DNA from: Vigna angularis
Lineage: Eukaryota > Streptophyta > Magnoliopsida > Fabales > Fabaceae
Direction: 5' to 3'
Assembly: GCF_016808095.1 (NCBI RefSeq)
Contig: NC_068980.1
Coordinates: 10,772,888 to 10,836,887, forward strand
DNA length: 64,000 bases
Shown here: one piece after another, positions 12,643 through 24,726 of the stretch
Position numbering within the stretch: the first letter of the stretch is position 1
Layout: the number at the start of each line of letters is the position of its first letter
The notes under the pieces: generated by a model
Databases searched by the model: none
What the model was told of the DNA's origin: nothing
What the model saw: the letters and a program-made list of their open reading frames with translations, nothing else
Translations under genes and position numbers: made by a program

Positions 12643-14120
12643 GTATTACAGGATCTTCCATCGACAAAAGTCAAATCGGTTCCCGTTGGTCATTCATCGC
12701 TTGGATACTTGTTTGGAGATAAGTGATATTTCATTCTCCGACATTGATTGATAGTACTGGTGCTATCTAACAAGGAGAATCGATACTTTTTATTGTAGCT
12801 TATCTGTGTGAGGTTTGAGTGAATCAATCACCTATAATTTGATTTTATTAGAATGTAAAAAGAAAAAAAAATCAAATCAAGTAAGGGATTAAGTTTCCCT
12901 TTTGTTGCAGGTTAATACAAGTGAACAATGTGGGTCATGCGAGTGAAAAATAAACAAACCAGTGTGTGCTTTGTCTGCTAGTTTAAATTGAATGTTAAAT
13001 CTATTATTGTTGTGTAGTTGTACTTGAAACGGATAAGAAACTTTGTATTCTATTCTGTGGTTGATCTTTAGCTAGCATCTTAATTATGTATTTATTTTCA
13101 GTTGACCTAGAACTTTTTTAATTAAGAAAGTTAGAAATAGAGAATCATTCTTCTCATAGCTTTCCGATTGAATACAGACTGGATTTGCTTCAATTTTGCT
13201 TACTTTTATGTCTTATTTATGATGATCTGGGATTTGTTCTTATATGTTGGTCGACTAAGACATTCTTCAGCGACAGACAACTTTATTAAGTGTTTTAATT
13301 AATAACAGCTTATTCTTGTTCTTAGTACTATTAGTATACTTCAAATTAAAGAATTAGAGAAGTTGCAAAAGCTTAAGAGCTTAGAAGTGTACTTTAAGTG
13401 GGGGTGTTTCTTCTTTCTTTAGATTTTGTCCTCAATCATTTATTTCAGAAAATGTTATACTAGAAACACTCTCACACAATTTCTCTCCAATTCGAGATTA
13501 TGTGTTCTATTTACTTCGTATAAAGTATGTGTTCCATGTTTGCTAACCCTTCCTGATGGGATTATTGTGATTGATTGAGCTCTTAATTTGATTTAGTGGA
13601 AAACTAACATTATAAGTGATTAACTCCATTTTTTGGATAGTGTATAGTAATAATAATAATAATAATAAATATTATAAGTGATATGATAACTAAAGAACAT
13701 ATATGGAAATGAGATGAGAGAGAGTATTACATGTTTATAATTTTTCTGCATTTTGGTAGTAGAAGAACATGGAGGTGGTGTTTTTCAGAAGTAAACGTGC
13801 ATTTCAGTTAGGTTTTGACATGCTCAAAAAAATTCTAATGAAAAAATTATAAACCCTTCTCTTTTAGCATTTAATTCTCCTAAGATTCCTAACGCACTAT
13901 CATCAAAATGTAATGCTGTTTTGTCCAGAGCTAAATTCGTAATATATATGTTATGGTAATATGGTAGATAACAGTTTTGTTGGGGAGTTTGTGCTCCAAG
14001 TTGTTCCTGCAAATGTCAACCATATTCTTGATCTTAGAAATGCATGTGTGTACTGTACATATAATTTAACACACAACTGATATAATTAAATTTACAGTAT
14101 TTATATCAGTGTTTCATTTG

Positions 14121-14125
<5 letters not shown>

Positions 14126-14165
<40 letters not shown>
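14126..14165. repeat. TA dinucleotide microsatellite
   Basis: About twenty uninterrupted TA units lie inside the non-autonomous CACTA element. Shorter CT/TA runs are at about 12608-12640 and an AAT run at about 13648-13668. Confidence 0.95.
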
Positions 14166-14166
<1 letters not shown>

Positions 14167-15267
14167 CTATGAAAATATCATTGACGTGATGATAAAAAGG
14201 TTATTTATCATTATGTGATATAGCAAAATATAATTGCATTACCAATGACAAAATAATGCAGATTGGCACACGTTTAACGCCTGTTAATATATCAATCCTT
14301 CATAGTTTAGATTGTCACTAATTTGTGCATGTATTTTATTGAAAGGCAAAGAAGTGGAACACATTTGCTGGAAACTTACAAGATTGCTCCTGATTACAGG
14401 TGAACTATAGTAAACTAAAGCTACGCAGCTGCAGCTAGTTTATAATTCTTTGCTTTAGCTGACTTGAATGGTTTAACTCCCATGCTTGTTCAGTTGAAAC
14501 TTTATTTTCTGCAAAACAAAAGTCAACTAATTTTTTGTGATTTCATTTTTATATTGTAGGTATCTGATTAAGGGAGTGTGCCAAACAATGGATGTAATGA
14601 AGACGAAGAAAATTAGATATTGTTATTGAATATCTTTATGAGTCATTTTTAGTACTGAACATTTGTATTGAATATATGTATTGAACATATATATATAGAA
14701 CATATGTAATCAACATCTTTCTTTATAATTTTTATGTATGAATAATTAGTTGTATGAATGATGTTTATTTTATACAATATTATTCAATTTTAGTTCATAT
14801 TAATTTATTGTTTGTTTTCTCAATAAAACCATTTTTATTATAATCTAATTTTAATACAGTAAAAAAATAAAAAAAAAATTAACTGGATACATTTCCAGTG
14901 GTTTTAAAACCCCGGTTAACTAAATCATGTAAATTAGGGGCGGTTTTGGGAGAACCCCAGTTAGTTCCGGCGGTTTTTCAGTAACCCTGCTAATACCGGC
15001 GGTTTTCTCGAAACCCCCGCTAATACCGGCGGTTTTCTCGAAACCTCTGCTAATACCGGCGGTTTTCACAAAACCCCTGGTAATTCCGGCGGTTTTTGAA
15101 AACCCCCGTTATTTCCGGCGGTTCTGCAAAAAACCGCCGGTAATTACTTAGCGACGCAGGTTTTCCCAACGGTTTTTCTAACCGCGGGTAACATATTTTC
15201 TGGGGGTTAAAACCGCCGGAAACGCAAAAAATAACCCCCGGTAAAAATCTAATTTTTTGTAGTGTAA

Positions 15268-15445
15268 GAACTAAAACTGAGTATTATTTGGACATAGTGA
15301 TTCTTAACTAAACAATTGAGTATCACAATCACTATTATACTAAACAAATGAGTATTACGCAATCAAACTCTGATTTATTAAAAACAAATTAGCCTACTTT
15401 AAATTTTTTTAATTGTGTTAATTGGTAAACACATGACTAGTATGT
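15268..15445. repeat. Duplicate of the terpene synthase upstream region, copy 1, part c
   Basis: This matches 17403-17586, including the repeated phrase around CAAATGAGTATTACGCAATC. Similarity ends near 15445, where the second copy continues into the terpene synthase promoter and this one does not. The downstream paralogous gene, if it existed, is no longer here. Confidence 0.85.
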
Positions 15446-15524
15446 TTTTTGTTTTCAAACCCTTTAGTTACAAGTACTCACTTGGGAGGGAGTATGTATT
15501 GTACATATATATCCTTTTGGTCAA

Positions 15525-15760
15525 TAAGTCAGTTTGATTGTCAAGTCGATAGTCTTGACCAACTGGTGCTCGACTGCCTTGACTAATTAGTGGATCGACT
15601 ATCTCGATCGATTAACGGGTTGACCAACCTAATCGACTGATTGTCGACTGTCTCGACCTATCAATTAGTGGGTTGATCGCCTAGATCAATGAGCAGACCG
15701 ACCCCTCTGATTGACTAGTGAATCATTCGTTCCGATTGATTGACAAGATGAACCAATTAT
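15525..15760. repeat. Degenerate TCGA-rich tandem repeat
   Basis: The stretch is built from imperfect units of roughly 35-45 bases around TCGACTG, CTCGAC(C), TTGACCAA and ATTAGTGG. It is far richer in CG dinucleotides and TCGA than the flanks, which are very AT-rich. It lies between the two copies of the duplicated upstream segment. I see no coding potential. Confidence 0.7.
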
Positions 15761-16139
15761 AGAATAAATATCAAATTAACACTTAGTCAATGATAATCTC
15801 GAACCGGCCAACTATTACTGATTAAGGTATGATTGAACCATGATTACATTATAAAAAAGATAAAAAATCCTTAACACCAACTATAATAAATGTTTAAAAT
15901 ATGATTGTTGAAACATATGTATTATTACATTTAATGTTATTGCAATTAGTCACTTGTTAACTTAAATATTGAACTACCTGACGTAGGTATTATCCAAATA
16001 GTTATAGAAAGAAGACCTTGAAAGCTGAAAAGAAGGCCTTGAAAACCAAACAAACCAAAGTTAGGAATTACATAGAACAAGCTATTGAGAATGGACCTTG
16101 AAAACCAAACAGAAAAAAGTTAGGAGTTAGAAACTATTG

Positions 16140-17590
16140 AGAATTGTAGTTAGAAATAGTCATATTGACATTAATTTATATATTTAAAAATAAAATATAT
16201 TTTCCCCTTGTTATTATAATATTATTTGAGTGGGAGAAAGAATATTACTCCTGTTTCTTTTTCCATCTCAATTTTTAAAATTATTTGTTTTTTTTTTTTA
16301 AATTTAGCCCAACAAGCGTTAAGCAATATATTTAAAATATTAGTTATAATCTTTTTATTTAAAATCCAAACATCTTAGTTAAAATTAAAAAGAGATGCCC
16401 ATGACTGAGAATATGGAGACATAAGGTTTGTGGTGGTTGTAACTAACTATTGTCGACAAGTTATTACTTCGACCAAGACCAATCATTATATCAATAGGAG
16501 TTTTTTTTTTTTAAAAAAAAATTATTTTTATCAGTGTCTGTCTAAGAATCAATTTGACCAATAATTAGCGTTAGTTTAAGAGTGACCTTGTCTCACTCTA
16601 ATAAATGTACAAAGAGGTGGTTATACCAATTCTAATAAATGCAGTTTTTTTTAAATCAACACAAATAAATTATTATCCATTGTTCTGTAAACTACCTATT
16701 TCTTCATTTCTTATTACCTCCATTTCTTATTCAACACTAAATAATTTGTTTTATGATATACCCGTCAGTTTTTGTCTTACTCTAATAAAAACATTTTCTA
16801 TAATTCTTTGAAATTTATTATTCAAAAAATTAATTTCAAAAGTTTTATTCTTATTCACATGCTTTTTTTTAATATATAAAATTTATTATATAACTCATGA
16901 ATATTGAAAGGAAAGACAAATAATAAAAATATAAAAAGTTTGGCCTCTTCATATAATGGAGATCAAGTTATTATTAGAGTAATATTAGTATATCTACTTT
17001 TTATATATCATTTTTTTAATTTAATAGTTTTAATTATTATCTTACTCTAAACATTGCATTGAAAGAAAATAAAGAGGAAGAACACCTTTCTTAAATTTAG
17101 ATTTGGTCGTTTAGAGGACATGTAATTTATAGTTGATGATTGTAATAATTGTATAGAGTAAAATTCAAACATAAAACATATAAGATAGTTGAATACACAA
17201 TAAAGAATAATTGAATTGTGTTAAATTTTATTGCAATATTTCAAAATATCAATCTCACATGAAATTTTAATTTGACATCAAGAGATTTTCACAACTCTTG
17301 TTTAAAATGCTCTACTTCATGTTAATAATTCAATAACAAACAATCTAAGATCATTAAGAGTAATTTACACTTAATCTTTTTATATTAAAACATAACCACT
17401 ACTAGCTAAAACTGAAACCGAGTATTATTTGGACATATTTATTCTTGACTAAACAATTGAGTATTACGCAATCACTATTAACTAAACAAATGAGTATTAC
17501 GCAATCAAACTCTGATTTATTTTAAAAAAATTGAGCCTACTTTACAATATCTTAATTGTAATAATTGGTAAAAGGTTGACGAGTATGTTT
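16140..17590. repeat. Duplicate of the terpene synthase upstream region, copy 2 (uninterrupted)
   Basis: This copy is collinear with 61-1186, 11123-11304 and 15268-15445 and has neither transposon. It therefore serves as an internal empty-site control: a single ATT at 17215-17217 for the 9.9 kb CACTA, and the site around 17396-17405 for the 4.0 kb CACTA. It ends about 230 bases before the terpene synthase start codon. Confidence 0.88.
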
Positions 17591-17711
17591 ATTATTATTT
17601 TAATATCAAGTTGTTACTAATTTGTTCCAGCAGCCATACTGTCATGCACAAACATAGACCTGTATCCAAGGCTCGAAAGTACCAATATATATTCTAACCT
17701 AGGACCAATAT

Positions 17712-17722
17712 ATTTATATATA
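17712..17722 (+). promoter_or_regulatory. Probable TATA box of the terpene synthase gene
   Basis: TTTATATATAG stands about 105 bases before the chosen ATG at 17817, leaving room for a transcription start near 17745 and a leader of about 70 bases. It follows CCAAT-containing sequence. This assignment rests on position and motif only. Confidence 0.5.
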
Positions 17723-17816
17723 GTCCCAATCTAGGATAAAACCATCATACATTGCACATAAAAGCACCTCAGTTTTTCGTTGGCAATTTAGAATATATAG
17801 GAAGAAACATCTCAAA

Positions 17817-20456
17817 ATGTCTCTTGCACCTTCCTTGCCAGTTGCTTCGATCCAACATGCAGTACCTCATATTATACGACCTTTTGCAAATTTTCCTCCA
17901 AACATTTGGGGTGATTTTTTCCTTCAATATCATTCAGAATCATTGGTATACTATACTTATATTTTATTTTATATATGCAATTTCTTACTACACTCCTTCA
18001 CATAATTCCTTTAATTTTATTGAAAAATATAAGATTGTTTTAATCTTAGATTAGTCTACCTAGGTGATATGTATGTTTTCCCTTTTGAGGATAAGGTGCG
18101 TCCAATTCAATGTAAAGTAGTTTGGTAGAAATTAATAACTTCTACAATTGTATCTGTTATTTACAAATGTAAAATTTTCAAAACATTATTAAATGCCTTT
18201 TAATTCAACTTATTTGTAGGAAGTCAATGACAATACGAAGGAACTTGCTCAAAAACTGACAGAGGAAGTGAAAATGATGTTCCAATCATCAATCAATATC
18301 AAACATAAACTAAACCTGATTGATTCACTTCAACGTTTCAGTGCATCCTATCTTTTCCAACAAGAAATTAACAATCTATTGGAACAAATTCACCACAGTT
18401 TTACAAAAGATAACACCATCATTGAAGATAACAATTATCACTCTCTTGTTCTACTCTTTCGTTTGCTTAGACAACAGGGATATCGAATTTCATCAGGTAC
18501 GTGTATATTTTTTCTTTACTATTTGGATGTGAAAATCACAATCTATAGGTATAGTGTTATATATACGTTAAAACACAAAATCAATTAACTGCCTATTATG
18601 TATTCAACTAAATGAGCAGATATATTTAAGAAACTCAAAAATGAGCAAGGAAACTTCAACGAAACACTTGGCAATGACATTGAAGGGCTGTGTAGCTTGT
18701 ATGAAGCTGCACAAATGAGAACTCATGGAGATGATATACTGGAAGATATATATGACTTCTCAGAGACTCATCTTAAATCCTTGGTCACCCAACTGGAACC
18801 ATCTCTTGTTGCACAAGTCAACCATTGCTTAAACCACCCTCTTAATAAGAGTGTGACTAGGTTTGAGGCAAAGTATCACATCTCTGTGTATGAACAAGAT
18901 TGCTCCCATGATGAAACTTTGTTGACATTCGCAAAAGTGAAATTCAATATTCTTCAACGATTACATCAAACAGAAATTGGGTCTATCACCAAGTAAGTCT
19001 TTCACCTTCAAATGTTCTCAAAAGTAACCATATATTCATATATTCATATCCAAATATACCAATAAAATAAAAAATTTATATAACTTTTACAGGATATATA
19101 GTCTAACATATCTTAAATACAAGTAAAATTAAACAATCTCGTCTTAAATGACTGATGCAACTAATAAGGTTGTATCAATAATCTTTAAGTACATAAAGAA
19201 TGAGTTTGTTTAACCATATTTTTATTTGGACTTTAAGATGTTTAAATTTTTAAGGTGCTATTTATTTATTGTAGGTGGTGGAAAAAGTCAAACTTTGAGC
19301 AAAAGGTTCCTCACGCTAGAAACAGAATTGTTGAGTGTTATCTTTGGTTGTTGGCTATGTCGCACCTGCCTGAATATAGTAATGGAAGAATCATTGTGGG
19401 AAAATTGGCTTCTGTTATTGCTCTTCTAGATGATACTTATGACGCTTATGGAACTTTTGAGGAACTTCAACTCTTTACAGAAGCATTTCAGAGGTTGACG
19501 TGGTTTAAGGTTCATCACATTTTTGAATTTTTTTTATAATAAATATTTCTTTTTTAAATTTCAGATGGGATATCAGACTCACCGAATCCCTTCCACAGTC
19601 CATGAAAGTAATATTTGAAGCAATTATAGAACTGTGTGAAGAAGTAGAAGAGTTGACAACTGAGAGTGGAAACTCCAACTTTGTTGTGCCACATTTCAGA
19701 CAAGCTGTATATGCTTATTCCAATTTTGCTTATACTTCTTTTCAATATTAACTTTATCTCATCAGTTTATTTGTTGTGTTATTACATGCAGATTTGCAAC
19801 TTAGTAAAAGGCTACCTGGTTGAAGCTAAATGGTGCGATGAGGGATACATTCCAACTTATGATGAATATAAAATCAATGGAATGCTTACTTCTTGTTGTC
19901 CCATTTTCGCTACAACGTTTGTTGGCCTTGCAGACTTTGCAACAAAAGATGTATTGGATTGGATTTTGAGTAATCCAGATATACTTAGAGCTGCATCAGT
20001 TATTGCCAGAGTCTTAGATGACATGGCCTCACATAGGGTACCAATTCATTTCTGATTGAAAAATGTTGAAGATTCATTTGTCTTAATTATTTATTCTCAA
20101 TTATTATGTTCCTAATTGAACATTTGGATTTGTTTTGACTAATATAGTTTGAACAAGAAAGAGTACATGTTGCATCAGCTGTGGAATGTTGCATGAAGCA
20201 ATATAGCATTTCAGAAGGAGAGGCTTATAACTTGATTCACAAGGATGTTGAAGATTGTTGGAAGGTTATAAATGAAGAGTGCCTCAAATCAAATGATATC
20301 CCAAAGATTGCACTTGATTGTATAGCTAATTATGCACGCATGGCTGAGCTTTCGTATGAAGATCACAAGGATAAATTCACAAATGGAGAATTACTCAAAG
20401 ATTATGTATCTTCAATTCTTGTGGATCCCTTCTGTCTTGATCAAACCGTGATATGA
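17817..20456 (+). CDS. Terpene synthase, TPS-a type (probable sesquiterpene synthase)
   Basis: Seven exons join in phase: 17817-17945, 18220-18496, 18620-18992, 19275-19493, 19565-19706, 19792-20037 and 20148-20456, all with GT/AG introns. They give 564 aa without stops, the usual size and exon count of TPS-a genes. Visible motifs are R-P-x8-W near residue 21 (the TPS-a form of RRx8W), R-N-R at 275-277, the metal-binding D-D-T-Y-D at 312-316, and the second metal site D-D-M-A-S-H-R-F-E at 456-464. The N-terminus starts M-S-L-A-P and has no obvious plastid transit peptide, so a cytosolic enzyme cyclising farnesyl diphosphate is expected. The product cannot be read from sequence. All key residues are present and it appears functional. 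Confidence 0.93.
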
Positions 20457-22449
20457 GAAACTATTCCACATATACACAAATTTTATTATCTTTAAAGCTA
20501 TGTATTACCAAGCATAAATAAGAGTCAAATATTATCAATGATATTTGTTGTTCATATATATTAGTATTTCATTATTTACTACAAACCAACAAAACAGTTA
20601 CTCGAAACACTTACTGTAAAATGATAATTAATTTAGCGTCATCTTGTTAATGTAAATACTACTGATTAAGCAAACATTAATCTGTCATCAAGTTTTTAAC
20701 TAGAGTTTACTTTAATATTCATTTACCTTAATTTTAACTATTAATGTTTTAAAAAATATTTTACAATTCTAAATAAATACATTAAAAGTTATCTCCATTC
20801 TCATATTTAACGGAAGAAAAAACAAATAAATAAACAGACAAAAAATAAAATAATTGAAAATTTCGATGACGATGGGAAAGTGGGAGAGAAACTTCTTCCC
20901 TAGTGGCGAGTTTTTTCTTGGCCTTAGGTTGAAGTACGACAAACATTACTAAATTAATAGTTAATAATGAATAACAATTGAAAGAAATATGTGGATGTAG
21001 GATATTTACAAAAAAAATAAAAAATAAAATATTTAAACTTAATGAGAAGTAGGCTCAAGCAAATCACGACATTTTGTGCTGTTTAAATTTAAATTTCTGA
21101 ACTAACATTTATTAATTTTAAGGTAAGGAGGTACATGAACTTATCACAGCTAAATAATATCAGTATTGACTAATGATAGTTTAAATAAATATATAAAAAA
21201 ATAAGATTAATATGAATTAGATTAAATAATATTAAAAATAAATAAAATTTAATTAATGTTATTTAGACGGACATTACCTTAACAAATATAAATACTAAAA
21301 GTGAAAACACATTAATATCCACTAAATTAACACCAAACTAAATAAATATTAAAAATAAAATAAATAGTATAATATAAATAATAATAATTTAAATAAATTA
21401 AATTATTTGAAAGTAAAATATTAACTTAAAAAGATATAAAATGTTGGAAATAAAATAGATCTAACTTAAATGATACAAAAATATTAAAATTAAAAACATT
21501 ATTAATATAAGCTGAATGAACACTAATTTTAATATATATTATCAGTATGAGTTTGGTTTATATATATAGATTAATATATTTGATTTTATTATAGCGTAAG
21601 TTTATAATTAACATATGAGCAAGTTACTTAGTTAACTCACTTTGAAGAACAACAGCTGCGCAGGGAGCGTGAGTAATGTTTCTAAAATAGTTGAGAGATT
21701 AATGCAAAAGTAAGAGCGAAAAGAGTATCTATGAGGAAATTTGGGAAATTTTAGTTTCTGTGTAATATGCTCCATGATAAAAGTTACTATAGTCATAATA
21801 ATTTATTATTCAGTTAACGTTTATTTTTCTTTGTACCGTTTAGAGACAAAATTTTACTCCTTGAAACTAAATTCACTCTAAACCGAATTCTATTTTGGAA
21901 TTAGTCCTTCGAATTATAATATTTTGATGTTTTGGAAAGTATAATATTTTGATGTTTACTATCAATGTTTTTATCATAGAGAGTTGTGTCTTAATAATAT
22001 GTAATAATAAACTCACATAACTTCTTTAGGCTATTTATGAGAGTTGTTCCTTTTGAAGTGCTTTTATATTTTATAATGACGATTGTTGCTTTAATCTATT
22101 TTTCAACTTCAAACTTCGACAATTGTTTGCTTTTGATGTCGCAAGTACTTGCGTTTACTTCAAATCTTTTGTTCTGTCATGATATAGTGTTTGATAAAAT
22201 TAATTAAAGTTTAAGAGAGTGAAATAAAGTAGTTTAGAAAAATTAAAATAAAATATATTATGTAGGGACTTATAAAAATAAATTAAGACAAATATAATTT
22301 TATTTTATTATATTATGAAAATAATAATTTTTTACAAATATTTCAATAAATAAACTCAAAAGATATGTCCTCTCTGAAAGTTCATGGGTACAGTAGAATA
22401 ACATTGTTATTCTAGGAAAAGGCTTAACAGGAAACTAAGGTAATCGTTG
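20457..22449. other. AT-rich intergenic DNA downstream of the terpene synthase
   Basis: The first 100 bases are the likely 3' UTR, with AAATAAG-type polyadenylation signals near 20515. The rest is AT-rich and has no open frame, RNA gene or repeat structure that I can support. Confidence 0.6.
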
Positions 22450-22660
22450 CACGAGTGCAGTAAAGGGAAACTACACCGGTTATTTTCGATTATACGCAAC
22501 GGTTCATAAACCGAGCTATATACAGATGAAGTAAAAGGTAGTAGTCTTTTTGCCTCAGCTTAGAACTAAGGCAGTATGTGGGGTCTTTTGCCTCGGTTGG
22601 TTTCGAACCGAGGCAGTAAATATCTTTTTTTTTTTTTTTTTTTTTTCAGAAAATGGGATC
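22450..22660 (+). mobile_element. CACTA-type terminal sequence (one end only)
   Basis: It begins CACGAGTGCAGTAAAGG and continues with subterminal repeats of the form CCGGTT and CCTCGGTT...AACCGAGGCAGTA, then a T-run. The same arrangement in the same order opens the complete 1.6 kb element at 42809, so this is the left end of a related CACTA element. No matching right end is found before 24359, where another CACTA starts. It is either truncated or continues beyond the nested insertions. Confidence 0.65.
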
Positions 22661-24358
22661 TTTTGCCTATTCAAAATAAGTTTTTTTTACCTGCAATGAA
22701 CAATGGAGACGACAATGAAACAGATGAAGGTAGTGACGAATGGTCGAAGACGACAACGAATAATCAATGGTGACGACAAACGATAGGTGACAACAACGAA
22801 CAACATTTGCACAGAAAAATAGAGGGAGCAACGTTCGCACAACAGAAATGGAGCAAACGAAGATGGAGAACACACCATACACTTCGTGCGAAAGAAATGG
22901 AGGCCACAAACTAGTAACTTCGCCTGAGAGAGAATGGTTACGCGAGGAAGAAGAAGGAACAATAAATTAAAATTTCTTACGACGGCGGCAAGTGGTGGAG
23001 GCAATGACGCCCAATGATGGAGGCAGTGGTGATGGTCAGCAGTGGAGACAGCAACGGTGGAGCGACAAGGTAAACTTGTTCGCACGAGATGGAAAGCTGC
23101 AGTTCGCGTTTGCTCTTTGACGGAAGAAGAATAGTGAAAATGTGATTTACTAGTGTTGCTATCTTTTGGTGTTTACATGTGATTGATCTGATGATTAGTC
23201 TTATGAAATGATTTGCTATTTCGAACTTGCTGCTATATGTTTTAAGTGAGATGTCATGTTTGGGGCCTGAGTCAGGGCAGTGTTGCTCCCTTTTTATACT
23301 TTTATTTTTTCTACTATCCTTGCGGTGCAATTGACTAGTTCACATTGCTATTTTCTTTATATGGGTTATGCGTGTGTATGATGTTTGTTGTTTGAGGGCT
23401 TGCTTTCATTCACGTTTAGGTTTTGTTGATGTTATTATTATTTTGTCCACTATTTTTTTTATACAGATAGTAATTATCCATGGTTATGCAGTGCATGTTT
23501 TCCTGTATCACAATGGTTCTTTTTTGTGTTGACCATGCTCTCTTTGGATTGTGCCATGTTGTTTTTAACTGTTACCATGATGTTTTAAGCAAGTATACCG
23601 AGTTGTTAAAATGGATATCCTGAGGTTTAAAGCATGTGTCGAGTTGGTTCTTTTCACATGTCTTATAATACATTGTCATGGTGCATGGACTGTGTCGAGT
23701 TGTGTTTAACACGTTGTCATGATATATTATGTTTTGCCGATCTGTTTACATATGAAATCAAGGATGTAGGGTTTGTGGCCATGTTGTGCCGGGTTGTGGA
23801 TGTCTCAGTATTCTATTCTTGGCTTGTGCTAGGTTGGGATTAACTCCTATTATGATATTTCAAGCATGTGTTGGGCTGTTTTGTATGTGACCATATTGTT
23901 GTGAATGTGTCCTAAGTTGTTTAACGTGCAGTCATGATGTTTTCTTGCTTACCGATATGCATATACCTAATTCTAGTATATTTAATATGTTACCATTCTT
24001 TACTGAGTTTTTATATAATATTATCATGTATATAAGTTGTGTTGTGATGTTTTAAATTGTTATCTTGAGGTATATAGTATGTGTCGTGCTGTTATATATT
24101 GTTATCTGATATTTGAAGCTTATGCCGAGTTGTTAAGCGCATTGCCATGTTTTCTTAGTGATAGTTGAGTGGTTCATATTGGTTGCCATGATGACTTCAT
24201 GCTTTGTCGCTCTATTCTGGAAGATTTTGGTGTATATTTTTGTGTATTTTCATGCTGTTATCGTGATTGCCAAGTTGCGTTCCATTGCTTTTATGATATT
24301 ATTGATGATTGAGTTTAATATGTTTTATTTATGTTTTGATATTTATTTTATTAGTTTA
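22661..24358. other. Unassigned sequence between two CACTA termini, with a degenerate repeat
   Basis: From 22690 to 23100 there is purine-rich, moderately GC sequence with no recognised product. From about 23560 to 24160, imperfect repeats recur around CATGATGTTTTAAGCATGTGT and GAGTTGTT, separated by 60-120 bases. Short open frames here are by-products of this repeat. Confidence 0.5.
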
Positions 24359-24726
24359 CACCAGTACAAAATACATTTTTTATATCGATATTTTATACCT
24401 GCTGTAATTTATCAAGTGTAAAAAATAATACGATGGCATTATCGTAAATAATATAAGTTCTTTTATATCAATTATATATAAAATAGGTATTAAAAATAAT
24501 AAGGTGGCAAAATTGTAATAAATGACAAAATCTTTTACACAGGTTATCTTCAAAAATAGGAATAAAAATATATGTCTATACCTATTAAACTTATAACCGG
24601 TGTAAAAATAAAGCGGTGGCAAAAATGTAATATTAAATGCCAAAACCTCTTTTCCATTCGTAACCAAACCCCACCAGCCATCGCTTTTTCCCTTCCTATG
24701 GCCTCCGCCACCACCATGCCATTTAC

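Larger units (their letters stand above)
11308..15264. mobile_element. Non-autonomous CACTA element carrying host gene exons (Pack-CACTA), 4.0 kb
   Basis: The left terminus is CACTACAAAAATAAT and the right terminus, reverse-complemented, is CACTACAAAAAATTAG, flanked by the 3-bp duplication TAA (11305-11307 and 15265-15267). The near-empty site is around 17396-17405 in the duplicate copy. Subterminal sequence at both ends consists of short repeats containing ACCGGCGGTTTT or its variants (11330-11430 and 14880-15240). No transposase is present. The interior carries two exons of an HD-ZIP III gene (12116-12488). A further exon-like block at about 12653-12724 follows a TTACAG acceptor and I cannot assign it. 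A TA dinucleotide run lies at about 14126-14165. Confidence 0.9.
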
